NCBI RefSeq assembly: GCF_021545335.1
Contig: NZ_CP089312.1
Location: 6,138,001-6,202,000, forward strand
DNA length: 64,000 nt
Source of the DNA: Streptomyces sp. GQFP
GTDB lineage: Bacteria > Actinomycetota > Actinomycetes > Streptomycetales > Streptomycetaceae
Reading direction: 5' to 3'
The position numbers and the translations under genes were made by a program. Below the pieces are notes generated by a model. That model did no database searches and had not been told where the DNA came from. It worked only from the letters and a program-made list of their open reading frames with translations. Position 1 is the first letter of the stretch. Every line of letters starts with the position of its first letter. Positions 7,846 to 17,198 of the stretch are shown here, one piece after another.

Positions 7846-9603
7846 ATGACCCAGCCGCCCAGCCAACCACCCCAGGGTGGCTTCGGACCGCCACCGGAGG
7901 TACCGCAGGGAACGCCGTACGGCGCCCCGCCGCCCCCGCAGTCCCCGCCGCCACCCCTGCCCTCCGTCCCGCCCCAGTCCGGTTACGGCCATCCGCCCCA
8001 GCCCGGCCCCTACGCCCAGCCGGGCCCGTACGGCAGCCCGCCCGGCCAACCGGGCCCCTATGCCTACGGTTCCGCGCCCGGATACGGCTACCCCGGCCAG
8101 CAGCCTCCTCAGTTCCCCGGCGCCCCCGTACCGCCCCCGCCCGGCGGCGGTTCCCGCACCCCCTTCAAGGGGCGCCCCGCACTGATGCTCGGGGCGGCCG
8201 CCGCCGCGCTGCTCGTCATCGGCGGCACGGTGTACGCCGTAACCAGTGGGGGTGACGACGGCAAGAAGCCGGCGGCCGGTCCCGACCTCTCCGCGCCCGC
8301 CTCCGGCCCCGCCGACTCCGGTGCCGACAGCGACAGCGACAGCGACGGCGACAACGGCGGCGGTGTCGCCGGTGCCGACCCCGGCGACCTCAACGAGGGG
8401 CGCCAGGCAGGCGAGTCGAAGGTGCTCTGGTCCAAGGACGCCCCGGACGCGCCCGCCTCCGGCGCCGACGCCAACGGCATGTGGATCACCGACAAGGTCG
8501 CCGTGAAGGCGGCGTACAAGGAACTGTTCGCGTTCCGGGTCGCCGACGGGGAGACGGCCTGGGGGCCGATCTCCTTCCCCCAGAAGATCTGCGCCGTCAC
8601 CCCACAGAAGTCGGCCGACGACAAGATCGTGGTCGCCTATATGAACGGCGACAGCCAGCGCGCCAAGTGCAACAGGCTCCAGCTGCTCGACCTGAACACG
8701 GGTGCGAAGGGCTGGAGCGGTGAGGTCGCCGACGGGGCGCTGTTCGACAGCTCGCTCAGCGTCGAGCTGACGATCACCAAGTCGACGCTGATGGTCGGGC
8801 GCTCGCAGTCCGGCACGGCGTACGACCTGAACACCGGCGCCAAGCTGTTCGACAAGGTGAAGTACGGCGCCGCCTGCTTCCCCGCCGCCTTCGCGGGCGG
8901 CGCCCGCCTGATCGCCGTGTCGGCGTGCGGGGCCGCCACCTCCACCGAGCACGACGAGGTGCAGGAGCTGGACCCGAGGACCGGGGCCGCCAAGTGGACC
9001 CGGGCGATCCCGAAGGGCTGGGCGGTCGGCCGTACGTACTCCGTCGATCCCGTCGTCCTCTACCTCACCAACGAGGACAAGAAGTCGTGGAACATCTCCA
9101 CGCTCAAGCCCGACGGCAGCTTCCGTTCCGAGGTGACCGTCGACGAGTCCTTCGCACCCGTGTGCGGCTGGGCGATCCTCGAACGCGACCTCCAGGGCTG
9201 CCAGGGCGTCGCCACCGACGCCCAGACCCTCTACCTCCCGACCGAGGCCACCACCGGCGCCAACGAGATCGTCGCCATAGACCTCGCCACCGGCAAGCAG
9301 AAGTGGCGCGCCAAGTCACCGGCCGACGAGACCATGCTGCCGATCAAGGTCGAGGGCGCGCAGCTCATCGCCTATGTCGAGCCGTCGTACGACACCGGCG
9401 GCCAGGTCGTGTCGATCCCGCTCACCGGCAGCGGTCACACCCCGGTGAAGCTGCTCCAGAACCCGGCGTCCGCCGCCGACGTCGAGAACGGCTTCTACTC
9501 CAAGGCGTACGACTGGGTCGACGGCCGCTTCTATCTCTCCTCCACCAGGCTGAGCGGCAAGGACGAGCTGAAGGAGAAGCTGATGCTCGCCTACGGCAAG
9601 TAA
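7846..9603 (+). CDS. Membrane-anchored PQQ-like beta-propeller protein (copy 1)
   Basis: The 585-residue product has a Pro/Gly/Tyr-rich cytoplasmic N-terminus (about residues 1-110), one transmembrane helix (ALMLGAAAAALLVIGG), a Ser/Asp-rich spacer and a large extracytoplasmic domain. Repeats such as LLDLNTGAKGWSG, ELDPRTGAAKWTR and AIDLATGKQKWRA are blades of a PQQ/BamB-like propeller. Such domains mostly bind partners; no catalytic residues are visible. AAGGGGG stands upstream of the ATG. The next gene is a paralogue 55 bp downstream, in the same order of domains. The function in streptomycetes is unknown to me. Confidence 0.75.
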   Translation: MTQPPSQPPQGGFGPPPEVPQGTPYGAPPPPQSPPPPLPSVPPQSGYGHPPQPGPYAQPGPYGSPPGQPGPYAYGSAPGYGYPGQQPPQFPGAPVPPPPGGGSRTPFKGRPALMLGAAAAALLVIGGTVYAVTSGGDDGKKPAAGPDLSAPASGPADSGADSDSDSDGDNGGGVAGADPGDLNEGRQAGESKVLWSKDAPDAPASGADANGMWITDKVAVKAAYKELFAFRVADGETAWGPISFPQKICAVTPQKSADDKIVVAYMNGDSQRAKCNRLQLLDLNTGAKGWSGEVADGALFDSSLSVELTITKSTLMVGRSQSGTAYDLNTGAKLFDKVKYGAACFPAAFAGGARLIAVSACGAATSTEHDEVQELDPRTGAAKWTRAIPKGWAVGRTYSVDPVVLYLTNEDKKSWNISTLKPDGSFRSEVTVDESFAPVCGWAILERDLQGCQGVATDAQTLYLPTEATTGANEIVAIDLATGKQKWRAKSPADETMLPIKVEGAQLIAYVEPSYDTGGQVVSIPLTGSGHTPVKLLQNPASAADVENGFYSKAYDWVDGRFYLSSTRLSGKDELKEKLMLAYGK

Positions 9604-9658
9604 CACGCCCCCTTTTCCTTCCCCTCCCCTTCCTCTCCGCTCCCGAGGTACGCACGCC

Positions 9659-11188
9659 ATGACCCAGCCGCCGCCCCCGCCCCCGCCCAACCATCCCCCG
9701 TACGGGTACGGCTACCCGCAGCAGCCGCAACCCGTCTATCCGCCCCAACCCCCCACCCCCAAGCGGAAGTTGAACGCGCAGGCGGTCATCATCGTCTCGG
9801 CAGTCGCCGCGATCGCACTGATCATCGGCGGCGGGGTCTGGTACTCCTCCTCCAAGAACAGCCAGAGCGACGACAAGAACAACGCCACCGGCACCGGCAC
9901 CGGAGCGACCAGCGGCAGCACCCCGGACACAAAGGCCCCCGCCGACACCGCCTCCAAGGTCCTCTTCCAGGTCCCCGAGCCCGCCATCGGCGCCGACGAG
10001 AACAGCGCCACCGTCGTCGGGTCCTGGCTGACCGACTCGGTGTACGCCAAGAGCGGGCACGCCGAGATCGTCGGGTACGACCCCGAGAAGGGCACCAAGC
10101 TCTGGACGGTCCCACTGCCGGGACCGGTCTGCGCCGCCAGCCGTCACACCACCGACAGCGACCAGACCGCGATCGTGTACGAGCCCGCCATGCCGACCAA
10201 GGACAAGCCCTCGCACGGCTGCAGCCAGGTCGCGGCGATCGACCTCGACGCGGGCAAGCAGCTGTGGACGCGGACGGTCAAGTCCGGCGACCAGGTGATC
10301 AACCTCAACAACGTGACGATCAGCGCGAACACCGTCGCCGTCGGCAGCACCAGCGGCGGCGCCGCCTTCGACATCACCGGCAAGGCTCTCTGGGCCCCCA
10401 AACCCACCGACACCTGCTACGACGCGGGCTACGGCGGCGGCGAGAAACTGGTCGCGGTCCGCAAGTGCGGTGCGTACGGCGCCCGCCAGCTGGACATCCA
10501 GACCATCGACCCGGTCTCCGGCAAGGTCCTCTCCGAGTACGCCATGGCCAAGGGCATCGAGGGCGCCAGCATCGTCACGACGAACCCCCTGGTCGTGGCC
10601 GCCGACGTCAACCGCTCCGCCGGGGACGGCAGCGGCATCTCGGACATCTTCTCCATCGACAACAAGACGGGACAGCTGCGTACGAAGATCTCGGTGCCCG
10701 GCGACAAGTACGCCGCCGAGTGCGAGGGCATCACCAGGATCGAGTACTGCACCAAGCTCGCCGTCGGCAACGACAGGATCTACCTCCCCACCGAGGACCA
10801 CGACGGCACCGGCGAGTACAGCAAGACCAACGAGATCGTCGCCTTCGACCTCGCCACCGGCAAGCTGGACGGACAGCGGGCCGACGCGGGCGACGGCTGG
10901 ACGATCTCCCCGCTGCGCATGGACGGCGGCAACCTGATCGCGTACAAGCGCCCGCCCTACGACAAGGGCGGCCAGGTCGTCAGCATCGACGCCGGCACCT
11001 TCGCGCAGACCAAACTGATGGAGAACCCGGCGACGAAGGCGGTGCGCGAGGTCGAGTTCAGCATGCAGCCCGAGTTCGCCGAACTGATCTACGCCGACGG
11101 CCGCCTCTACATGTCCCAGGTCTTCGCCCACAAGCCCTCCAGTACGGGCGGGACGAGGTATCTGGCCATCGCGTACGGCACCGGCTGA
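9659..11188 (+). CDS. Membrane-anchored PQQ-like beta-propeller protein (copy 2)
   Basis: The 509-residue paralogue of the preceding gene has a shorter Pro-rich N-terminus (about 40 residues), a transmembrane helix (AVIIVSAVAAIALIIGGGVW), a Thr/Gly/Asp linker and an outside beta-propeller with blade motifs GYDPEKGTKLWTV, AIDLDAGKQLWTR and AFDLATGKLDG. Both paralogues end in a YADGRLY/WVDGRFY-type final blade. The 55-bp gap without a promoter suggests co-transcription with copy 1. A stem-loop follows at 11206. The pair probably arose by tandem duplication and may form a heteromeric surface assembly; that is inference. Confidence 0.75.
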   Translation: MTQPPPPPPPNHPPYGYGYPQQPQPVYPPQPPTPKRKLNAQAVIIVSAVAAIALIIGGGVWYSSSKNSQSDDKNNATGTGTGATSGSTPDTKAPADTASKVLFQVPEPAIGADENSATVVGSWLTDSVYAKSGHAEIVGYDPEKGTKLWTVPLPGPVCAASRHTTDSDQTAIVYEPAMPTKDKPSHGCSQVAAIDLDAGKQLWTRTVKSGDQVINLNNVTISANTVAVGSTSGGAAFDITGKALWAPKPTDTCYDAGYGGGEKLVAVRKCGAYGARQLDIQTIDPVSGKVLSEYAMAKGIEGASIVTTNPLVVAADVNRSAGDGSGISDIFSIDNKTGQLRTKISVPGDKYAAECEGITRIEYCTKLAVGNDRIYLPTEDHDGTGEYSKTNEIVAFDLATGKLDGQRADAGDGWTISPLRMDGGNLIAYKRPPYDKGGQVVSIDAGTFAQTKLMENPATKAVREVEFSMQPEFAELIYADGRLYMSQVFAHKPSSTGGTRYLAIAYGTG

Positions 11189-11205
11189 ACCCCTGCTCAG
11201 GGACG

Positions 11206-11233
11206 GGGTGATGCACGTACTACATCATCACCC
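11206..11233 (+). terminator. Stem-loop after the beta-propeller pair
   Basis: GGGTGATG (11206-11213) and CATCACCC (11226-11233) form an 8-bp perfect stem with a 12-nt loop, 17 bp after the stop codon. There is no T-run, as is usual for streptomycete terminators. Confidence 0.55.
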
Positions 11234-11411
11234 TCGAATGAGAGGATTTTCGACGATCCGGGGCACTTCTCTCCAGTAGGGGAAGCGCAACGTCGAACAA
11301 GCGTGTAGCTTCCGGGGGCATGGGAAGCGGGGGGAGCCGGGGGGCTCCTGTCCGTGCGGACCAATGGGCATCCAGAAGGGACAGCCATTGGGGGGACTGG
11401 GGGGTGGCTCA

Positions 11412-12092
11412 GTGGGAGTGCGGCTCATGGTGGTCGACGACCACCGACTGCTCGCCGAGGCGCTTGCCTCGGCGTTGAAGCTGCGCGGGCACCGGGTGCT
11501 CGCCGCGGCGGCGCCCGCCGCGGGCGCGGCGGAGCTGGTGATCACGCGTGCGCCGGAGGTCTGCCTGCTGGGCACGGCCACACCGGCCGAGCCGGGCATG
11601 TTCGACCCGGTGGTGCGGATCAAGCGCGAGCGTCCGCAGGTGGCGGTCCTGGTGCTGGGCCCGGTGCCCAGCCCGCGCGGAATCGCCGCCGCCTTCGCGG
11701 CCGGAGCTTCCGGGTATGTACGTCACGACGAGCGCATAGAGGGCGTCGAGCGCGCCATCATGAAGGCCAGGGCGGGCGAGGCGGCGGTCGCGCCCGCGCT
11801 GCTCCAGGGCGCCTTCAGTGAACTCCTCAACCCCGCCGCCCAGCCCGACGACGAGGGCCAGCGCCTCCTCCAGATGCTCACGCCGAGGGAGGTCGAGGTC
11901 CTGGTCCGGGTCGCCGACGGCGAGGACACCCGGCTGATCGCGGCCGGCATGGGCATCGCGCCCAGCACGGCCCGTACGCATGTGCAGCGGGTGCTGATGA
12001 AGCTGGGCGTGGGGTCGAGGCTGGAGGCGGCGGCACTGGCGGCCCGTACGGGCCTGCTGGACCGGGCGGGTCCGGTGCAGCAGCAGCACTGA
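11412..12092 (+). CDS. LuxR-type response regulator with degenerate receiver
   Basis: The 226-residue protein has a receiver-like domain (residues about 1-120) and a NarL/LuxR DNA-binding domain (LTPREVEVLVRVADGED ... STARTHVQRVLMKLGV). The acidic pair VVDDH is present. Where the phosphoacceptor Asp should follow the beta-3 strand, the sequence is EVCLLGTATP, with no Asp. It is therefore unlikely to be phosphorylated in the usual way and may be an atypical regulator. GTG 11412 is chosen because a G-rich ribosome-binding site and the context match the paralogue at 21587; ATG 11364 is the alternative. No kinase gene is adjacent. It lies just upstream of the gal operon. Confidence 0.8.
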   Translation: MGVRLMVVDDHRLLAEALASALKLRGHRVLAAAAPAAGAAELVITRAPEVCLLGTATPAEPGMFDPVVRIKRERPQVAVLVLGPVPSPRGIAAAFAAGASGYVRHDERIEGVERAIMKARAGEAAVAPALLQGAFSELLNPAAQPDDEGQRLLQMLTPREVEVLVRVADGEDTRLIAAGMGIAPSTARTHVQRVLMKLGVGSRLEAAALAARTGLLDRAGPVQQQH

Positions 12093-12173
12093 CGGCACTT
12101 CCCGACGCGGAGCCGAAGTTCTCGTGAACTCCGGCTCCGCTGGCGTTTCACGGCCCGCTCAGGGATACCCATG

Positions 12174-12257
12174 CTTGTGGATTTATGATTTGATGTGTTC
12201 GGTTCTGTTTGAAGCTTGTCTTGGCTTGTACTGGCTGGTTTGGGTACGGATGGAGAG
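12174..12257 (+). promoter_or_regulatory. AT-rich leader and probable galP1 promoter region
   Basis: The 170 bp before galT contain the most AT-rich stretch nearby (GGATTTATGATTTGATG at about 12179) and spaced GCTTG repeats. In S. lividans and S. coelicolor the gal operon is transcribed from a galactose-inducible promoter (galP1) at this position, with operator elements made of short direct repeats, plus an internal promoter. Location and base composition fit; exact -10 and -35 boxes were not assigned. GGAGAG at 12252-12257 is the galT ribosome-binding site. Confidence 0.5.
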
Positions 12258-12263
12258 TCCGGC

Positions 12264-13325
12264 GTGAAGAAGACCTCGACGAGGCTCGCCGACGGTCGTG
12301 AGCTCATCTACTACGACCTGCGCGACGACACGGTGCGTGACGCGGTGGACCGGCGCCCCCTGGAGCGCACGGTGACCACGTCGCAGGTGCGCCGGGACCC
12401 GCTGCTCGGCGACGCGGTGGCGATCGCCTCGCACCGCCAGGGCCGCACCTACCACCCCCCGGCCGACGAGTGCCCCCTGTGCCCCTCCGAGGGCGACCGG
12501 CTGAGCGAGATCCCGGACTCCTCGTACGACGTGGCGGTCTTCGAGAACCGCTTCCCCTCCCTGGCCGGCGACTCCGGGCGCTGCGAGGTGGTCTGCTTCA
12601 CCTCCGACCACAACTCGTCCTTCGCCGACCTCACCGAGGAGCAGACGCGCCTCGTCCTGGAGGCGTGGACCGACCGGACGTCGGAGCTGTCCCACCTCCC
12701 CTCTGTCGAGCAGGTGTTCTGCTTCGAGAACCGCGGCGCCGAGATCGGCGTCACTCTCGGCCATCCGCACGGCCAGATCTACGCGTACCCCTTCACCACC
12801 CCCCGTACGGCCCTGATGCTCCGCTCGGTGGCCGCGCACAAGGAGGCGACGGGCGGCGAGAACCTCTTCGACGACATCCTGGAGAAGGAACTCGCGTCGG
12901 GTGAGCGGCTCGTCCTCGCCACCGACCACTGGGTCGCCTTCGTGCCGTACGCGGCCCACTGGCCGTACGAGGTCCACCTGTACCCGCGTCGCCGGGTGCC
13001 GGACCTGCTGGGGCTCGACGAGGAGGCACGCACAGAGTTCCCCAAGGTCTACCTGGAACTCTTGAGGCGCTTCGACCGGATCTTCGGTGAGGGTGAGCCT
13101 CCGACGCCGTACATCGCGGCCTGGCACCAGGCGCCGTTCGGCACGCTGGAGGAGTTCGAGGGCGTCAACCGGGACGACTTCGCGCTCCACCTCGAGCTTT
13201 TCACCATTCGCCGTACTTCCGGCAAGCTGAAGTTCCTCGCGGGCTCCGAGTCGGGGATGAGCGTGTTCATCAACGACATCCAGCCGGAGTCGGCGGCACA
13301 GCGACTGCGAGAGGTAGCGAGTTGA
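12264..13325 (+). CDS. galT: Galactose-1-phosphate uridylyltransferase
   Basis: The 353-residue enzyme exchanges UMP between UDP-glucose and galactose-1-phosphate, the second step of the Leloir pathway. The HIT-superfamily active site GHPHGQ is present, with the nucleophilic His between Pro and Gly-Gln. The zinc-type motif CPLCPSEGD is near the N-terminus, and the NRFP substrate motif is also visible. GTG 12264 is chosen because GGAGAG lies six bases upstream; the frame is open further but without a ribosome-binding site. Its TGA overlaps the galE ATG as TGATG, so the operon is translationally coupled. Confidence 0.97.
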   Translation: MKKTSTRLADGRELIYYDLRDDTVRDAVDRRPLERTVTTSQVRRDPLLGDAVAIASHRQGRTYHPPADECPLCPSEGDRLSEIPDSSYDVAVFENRFPSLAGDSGRCEVVCFTSDHNSSFADLTEEQTRLVLEAWTDRTSELSHLPSVEQVFCFENRGAEIGVTLGHPHGQIYAYPFTTPRTALMLRSVAAHKEATGGENLFDDILEKELASGERLVLATDHWVAFVPYAAHWPYEVHLYPRRRVPDLLGLDEEARTEFPKVYLELLRRFDRIFGEGEPPTPYIAAWHQAPFGTLEEFEGVNRDDFALHLELFTIRRTSGKLKFLAGSESGMSVFINDIQPESAAQRLREVAS

Positions 13326-14287
13326 TGAGCGGTAAGTACCTGGTCACCGGCGGTGCGGGCTATGTCGGCGGGGTGGTCGCCCAGCATCTGCTGGAGGCCG
13401 GCCACGAGGTCGTCGTCCTCGACAACCTCTCGACGGGCTTCCGGGAGGGCGTCCCGGCAGGTGCCACGTTCGTGGAGGGCGACATCCGCGACGCCGCCAA
13501 GTGGCTGGACGGGTCGTTCGACGGAGTACTCCACTTCGCGGCGTCGTCCCAGGTCGGCGAGTCGGTCGTGAAGCCCGAGAAGTACTGGGACAACAACGTC
13601 GGCGGCTCGATGGCGCTGCTCACGGCGATGCGCGAGGCGGGCGTCCGCAAGCTGGTCTTCTCGTCCACGGCGGCGACGTACGGCGAGCCGGAGGAGACCC
13701 CGATCGTCGAGTCGGCCCGCACGTCCCCGACGAACCCCTACGGGGCCTCGAAGTTGGCCGTAGACCACATGATCACGAGTGAGGCGACGGCCCACGGCCT
13801 CGCGGCGGTCTCCCTCCGCTACTTCAACGTGGCGGGCGCCTACTCCACCCAGGGCGAGCGCCACGACCCGGAGTCCCACCTGATCCCCCTCGTCCTCCAG
13901 GTCGCCCAGGGCAAGCGGGACGCGATCTCGATCTACGGCGAGGACTATCCCACCCCCGACGGCACCTGCGTACGGGACTACATCCACGTCGCGGACCTGG
14001 CGGACGCCCACCTCCTCGCCCTCACGGCCGCGACGGCGGGCGAACACCTGATCTGCAACCTCGGCAACGGCGAGGGCTTCTCGGTCCGCGAGGTCGTCGA
14101 GACGGTGCGCCGGGTCACCGGCCACCCGATCCCGGAGGTCGTGGCCCCGCGCAGGGGCGGCGACCCGGCGGTCCTGGTCGCGTCGGCAGACCGGGCCAGG
14201 ACCCGCCTCGGCTGGAACCCGACCCGCTCGGACCTGGCGGGAATCGTCGCGGACGCGTGGGAATTCGCGCAGCGCAACGCCAAGTAG
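13325..14287 (+). CDS. galE: UDP-glucose 4-epimerase
   Basis: The 320-residue short-chain dehydrogenase/reductase interconverts UDP-galactose and UDP-glucose with bound NAD. The Rossmann glycine motif TGGAGYVGG is at the N-terminus. The catalytic Ser/Tyr/Lys set is VFSSTAATYG and NPYGASK, and the family region SLRYFNVAGA is intact. The start is ATG 13325, overlapping the galT stop; the TTG three bases earlier is less likely. It connects the pathway to UDP-sugar supply for cell-wall polymers. Length is normal. Confidence 0.97.
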   Translation: MSGKYLVTGGAGYVGGVVAQHLLEAGHEVVVLDNLSTGFREGVPAGATFVEGDIRDAAKWLDGSFDGVLHFAASSQVGESVVKPEKYWDNNVGGSMALLTAMREAGVRKLVFSSTAATYGEPEETPIVESARTSPTNPYGASKLAVDHMITSEATAHGLAAVSLRYFNVAGAYSTQGERHDPESHLIPLVLQVAQGKRDAISIYGEDYPTPDGTCVRDYIHVADLADAHLLALTAATAGEHLICNLGNGEGFSVREVVETVRRVTGHPIPEVVAPRRGGDPAVLVASADRARTRLGWNPTRSDLAGIVADAWEFAQRNAK

Positions 14288-14325
14288 CACGTAGAACGTA
14301 CGAAGAAGGGCCAGAGGTAGAGGGC

Positions 14326-15498
14326 ATGACGGGCATGACGACTGTGGATGTCGCCGAGGCATTCAAGGGGCTGTACGGGTCGGCACCGGAGGGAGTGTGG
14401 GCGGCGCCGGGCCGGGTCAACCTGATCGGCGAGCACACCGACTACAACGACGGCTTCGTCATGCCCTTCGCCCTCCCGCACACGGCGCTGGCAGCCGTCT
14501 CCCGCCGCACGGACGGCGTCCTGCGCCTGCACTCGTCGGACGTGGAGGGCGGGGTGACCGAGCTTCGGGTCGACGCCCTGCTGCCCGAGTCGGACAGGAA
14601 CTGGACGGCGTACCCGGCGGGCGTGGTCTGGGCACTGAAGGACGCGGGCCATGGGTCGGTCTCGTCCGGCGCGGACATCCACCTCACCTCGACGGTCCCG
14701 ACGGGCGCGGGCCTGTCGTCGTCGGCGGCGCTGGAGGTCGTGGTCGCCCTGGCCCTGAACGACCTGTACGAACTGGGCCTGCAGCGCTGGCAGTTGGCCC
14801 GCCTGTGCCAGCGCGCGGAGAACGTGTACGTGGGCGCCCCGACCGGCATCATGGACCAGACGGCGTCGGCGTGCTGCACCGCAGGTCACGCCTTGTTCCT
14901 CGACACGAGGGACCTCTCGCAGCAGCAGATCCCCTTCGACCTCGCGGCCGAGGGCATGACCCTGCTCGTGGTGGACACCCAGGTCAAGCACTCCCACAGC
15001 GAGGGCGAGTACGGCAAGCGCCGCGCGGGCTGCGAACGCGGCGCGGAGCTGCTGGGCGTCGAGGCGCTGCGGGACGTGGCGTACGAGGACCTGGACGCGG
15101 CGCTGACCCGCCTGGGCGACGAGGAAGAGGTACGGCGCCTGGTACGCCACGTGGTGACGGAGGACCACAGGGTCGAGCGAGTCGTCGCCCTGCTGAAGTC
15201 GGGCGGCGACACCCGCGCCATCGGCCCGATCCTCACCGAGGGCCACGCCTCCCTCCGCGACGACTTCCAGGTCTCCTGCCCGGAACTGGACCTGGTGGTC
15301 GAGTCCGCGGTGGAGTCCGGCGCCCTGGGCGCCCGGATGACGGGCGGCGGCTTCGGCGGCTCGGCCATCGTCCTGGTGGAGGCGGAGGACGCGGACCGCG
15401 TCGGCAAGGCGGTCGAGGAGGCGTTCGGCGCGGCCGGGTACACGGCACCCCGGGTTTTTGCGGCGGTGCCTTCGGCGGGGGCGCGGCGGGTTCGGTGA
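14326..15498 (+). CDS. galK: Galactokinase
   Basis: The 390-residue GHMP-family kinase phosphorylates galactose at C1 using ATP, the first Leloir step. The galactokinase signature GRVNLIGEHTDYNDG, the ATP-binding GHMP motif GAGLSSSAALE and the C-terminal GGGFGGS motif are all present. The start at 14326 has GAGG eight bases upstream; a second in-frame ATG at 14335 is possible. The gap to galE is 38 bp with no evident promoter, so the three genes form one operon in the order galT-galE-galK. Confidence 0.97.
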   Translation: MTGMTTVDVAEAFKGLYGSAPEGVWAAPGRVNLIGEHTDYNDGFVMPFALPHTALAAVSRRTDGVLRLHSSDVEGGVTELRVDALLPESDRNWTAYPAGVVWALKDAGHGSVSSGADIHLTSTVPTGAGLSSSAALEVVVALALNDLYELGLQRWQLARLCQRAENVYVGAPTGIMDQTASACCTAGHALFLDTRDLSQQQIPFDLAAEGMTLLVVDTQVKHSHSEGEYGKRRAGCERGAELLGVEALRDVAYEDLDAALTRLGDEEEVRRLVRHVVTEDHRVERVVALLKSGGDTRAIGPILTEGHASLRDDFQVSCPELDLVVESAVESGALGARMTGGGFGGSAIVLVEAEDADRVGKAVEEAFGAAGYTAPRVFAAVPSAGARRVR

Positions 15499-15593
15499 CG
15501 CCGTAGCCGCCCTCTGAGGAGGCGGTCCGCCAACCGGTTGACGTTCGTGGCGGGTCACGGGTCGCCTCTCGGGTCGGCTGGGACGATTCGCCC

Positions 15594-17198
15594 ATGGCAC
15601 CCGGAACAGGCACAGCCGAGAGTGCGGCGACAGCGCGACTCGTCCTGCTGACACTCGCCGCCGGTCAGTTCCTGATGGCGCTCGACAGCTCTGTCATGAA
15701 CGTCTCGATCGCGACGGTGGCCGAGGACGTCGGTACGACGGTGACGGGTGTCCAGGGCGCCATCACGGCCTACACCCTCGTGATGGCGATGTTCATGATC
15801 CCCGGCGGCAAGGTGGGGGCGCTGATCGGACGCAAACGCGCGTTCCTGATCGGCTGCGTCATCTACGGCTGCGGCTCCCTCACCACGTCCCTGGCACCGA
15901 ACCTGACCGTGCTGCTGATCGGCTGGTCGTTCCTGGAGGGGATCGGGGCGGCACTCATCATGCCCGCGATCGTGGCGCTCGTGGCAAGCAACTTCGCCGC
16001 TGAACGCCGTCCCGCCGCCTATGGACTCGTCGCGGCGGCGGGGGCCGTGGCCATCGCGCTCGGGCCGCTCATCGGCGGTGTCGCGACGACGTACTTCTCC
16101 TGGCGCTGGGTCTTCGCCGGCGAGGTCGTCGTGGTGCTCGGCATCCTGGTGCTGGGCCGCCGTATCGCGGATGTGCCGGTCGGCGAACGCCCGCGCATCG
16201 ATCTCGTCGGCGCGCTGCTGTCCGCCCTGGGGCTGGGGGTCTTCGTCTACGGCGTACTCCGCTCCAGCGAATGGGGCTGGTTCCGGCCGAAGCCCGACGC
16301 GCCTTCGTGGCTCGGGGTCTCGCTGACCGTGTGGCTGATGCTGGCAGGGCTGCTGCTGATCTGGCTCTTCCTCCGCTGGGAGGCCCGCCTGGAGGAACGG
16401 CACGGCGAGCCGCTCGTCGACCCGGCCATGCTGCACAACAAGCAGTTCACCGGCGGGCTGACGATGTTCTTCTTCCAGTACCTCGTACAGATGGGCGTGT
16501 TCTTCGTCGTACCGCTCTATCTGTCGGTGGCCCTGGGCCTGTCCGCGCTCTCGACCGGTGCCCGCATCCTGCCGCTCTCGCTGACGCTGCTGGCGGCCGC
16601 GATCCTGATCCCGCGGTTCCTCCCGGACGTCTCGCCGCGGCGGGTGGTGCGGCTCGGGGTCCTCGCCCTGCTCGCGGGCGCGGTGGTCCTGATGGCCGCG
16701 CTCGACGCGGACTCCGGTGCGTCGGTCGTCACCGTGCCCCTCCTGCTGATCGGGCTCGGGATGGGAGCGCTGGCGTCCCAGCTCGGTTCTGTCACCGTGT
16801 CCGCGGTGCCGAAGGCACAGACCGCGGAGGTCGGCGGTGTGCAGAACGCCGTGACCAACCTCGGCGCGTCGATGGGTACGGCACTCGCCGGGTCGATCCT
16901 GATCGCCACCCTCACGTCCTCGTTCCTGACCGCCGTGGACCAGAATCCCGATGTCCCGTCCGGCGTCAAGAGCCAGGCCGCCGTCGAACTCCAGGACGGC
17001 GCGCCCTTCCTGTCGGACGCCCAGCTCAAGACCGCCCTGGCCAAAGAGGGCGCGAGCAGCGAGGTGACCCAGGCGGCACTCGACGCGAACGCCGACGCCA
17101 GGATCGACGGTCTGCGCGCCGCCCTCGCCATCCTCGCCCTCACCGCCCTCCTCGCGCTGTTCTTCACGCACAGGATCCCGAAGACACAGCCCCGCTAG
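15594..17198 (+). CDS. MFS drug exporter, DHA2 (14-helix) type
   Basis: The 534-residue membrane protein belongs to the EmrB/QacA drug:proton antiporters. It has about 14 hydrophobic helices. The N-terminal motif FLMALDSSVMNVSIATVAED is the DHA2 motif D1 region, and GKVGALIGRKRAFLIG is MFS motif A. A long extracytoplasmic insert rich in Asp/Ala (about residues 440-500) precedes the last helix. No regulator is adjacent, so the substrate is unknown. The stop shares CTAG with the stop of the convergent gene (17195-17198). Confidence 0.88.
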   Translation: MAPGTGTAESAATARLVLLTLAAGQFLMALDSSVMNVSIATVAEDVGTTVTGVQGAITAYTLVMAMFMIPGGKVGALIGRKRAFLIGCVIYGCGSLTTSLAPNLTVLLIGWSFLEGIGAALIMPAIVALVASNFAAERRPAAYGLVAAAGAVAIALGPLIGGVATTYFSWRWVFAGEVVVVLGILVLGRRIADVPVGERPRIDLVGALLSALGLGVFVYGVLRSSEWGWFRPKPDAPSWLGVSLTVWLMLAGLLLIWLFLRWEARLEERHGEPLVDPAMLHNKQFTGGLTMFFFQYLVQMGVFFVVPLYLSVALGLSALSTGARILPLSLTLLAAAILIPRFLPDVSPRRVVRLGVLALLAGAVVLMAALDADSGASVVTVPLLLIGLGMGALASQLGSVTVSAVPKAQTAEVGGVQNAVTNLGASMGTALAGSILIATLTSSFLTAVDQNPDVPSGVKSQAAVELQDGAPFLSDAQLKTALAKEGASSEVTQAALDANADARIDGLRAALAILALTALLALFFTHRIPKTQPR

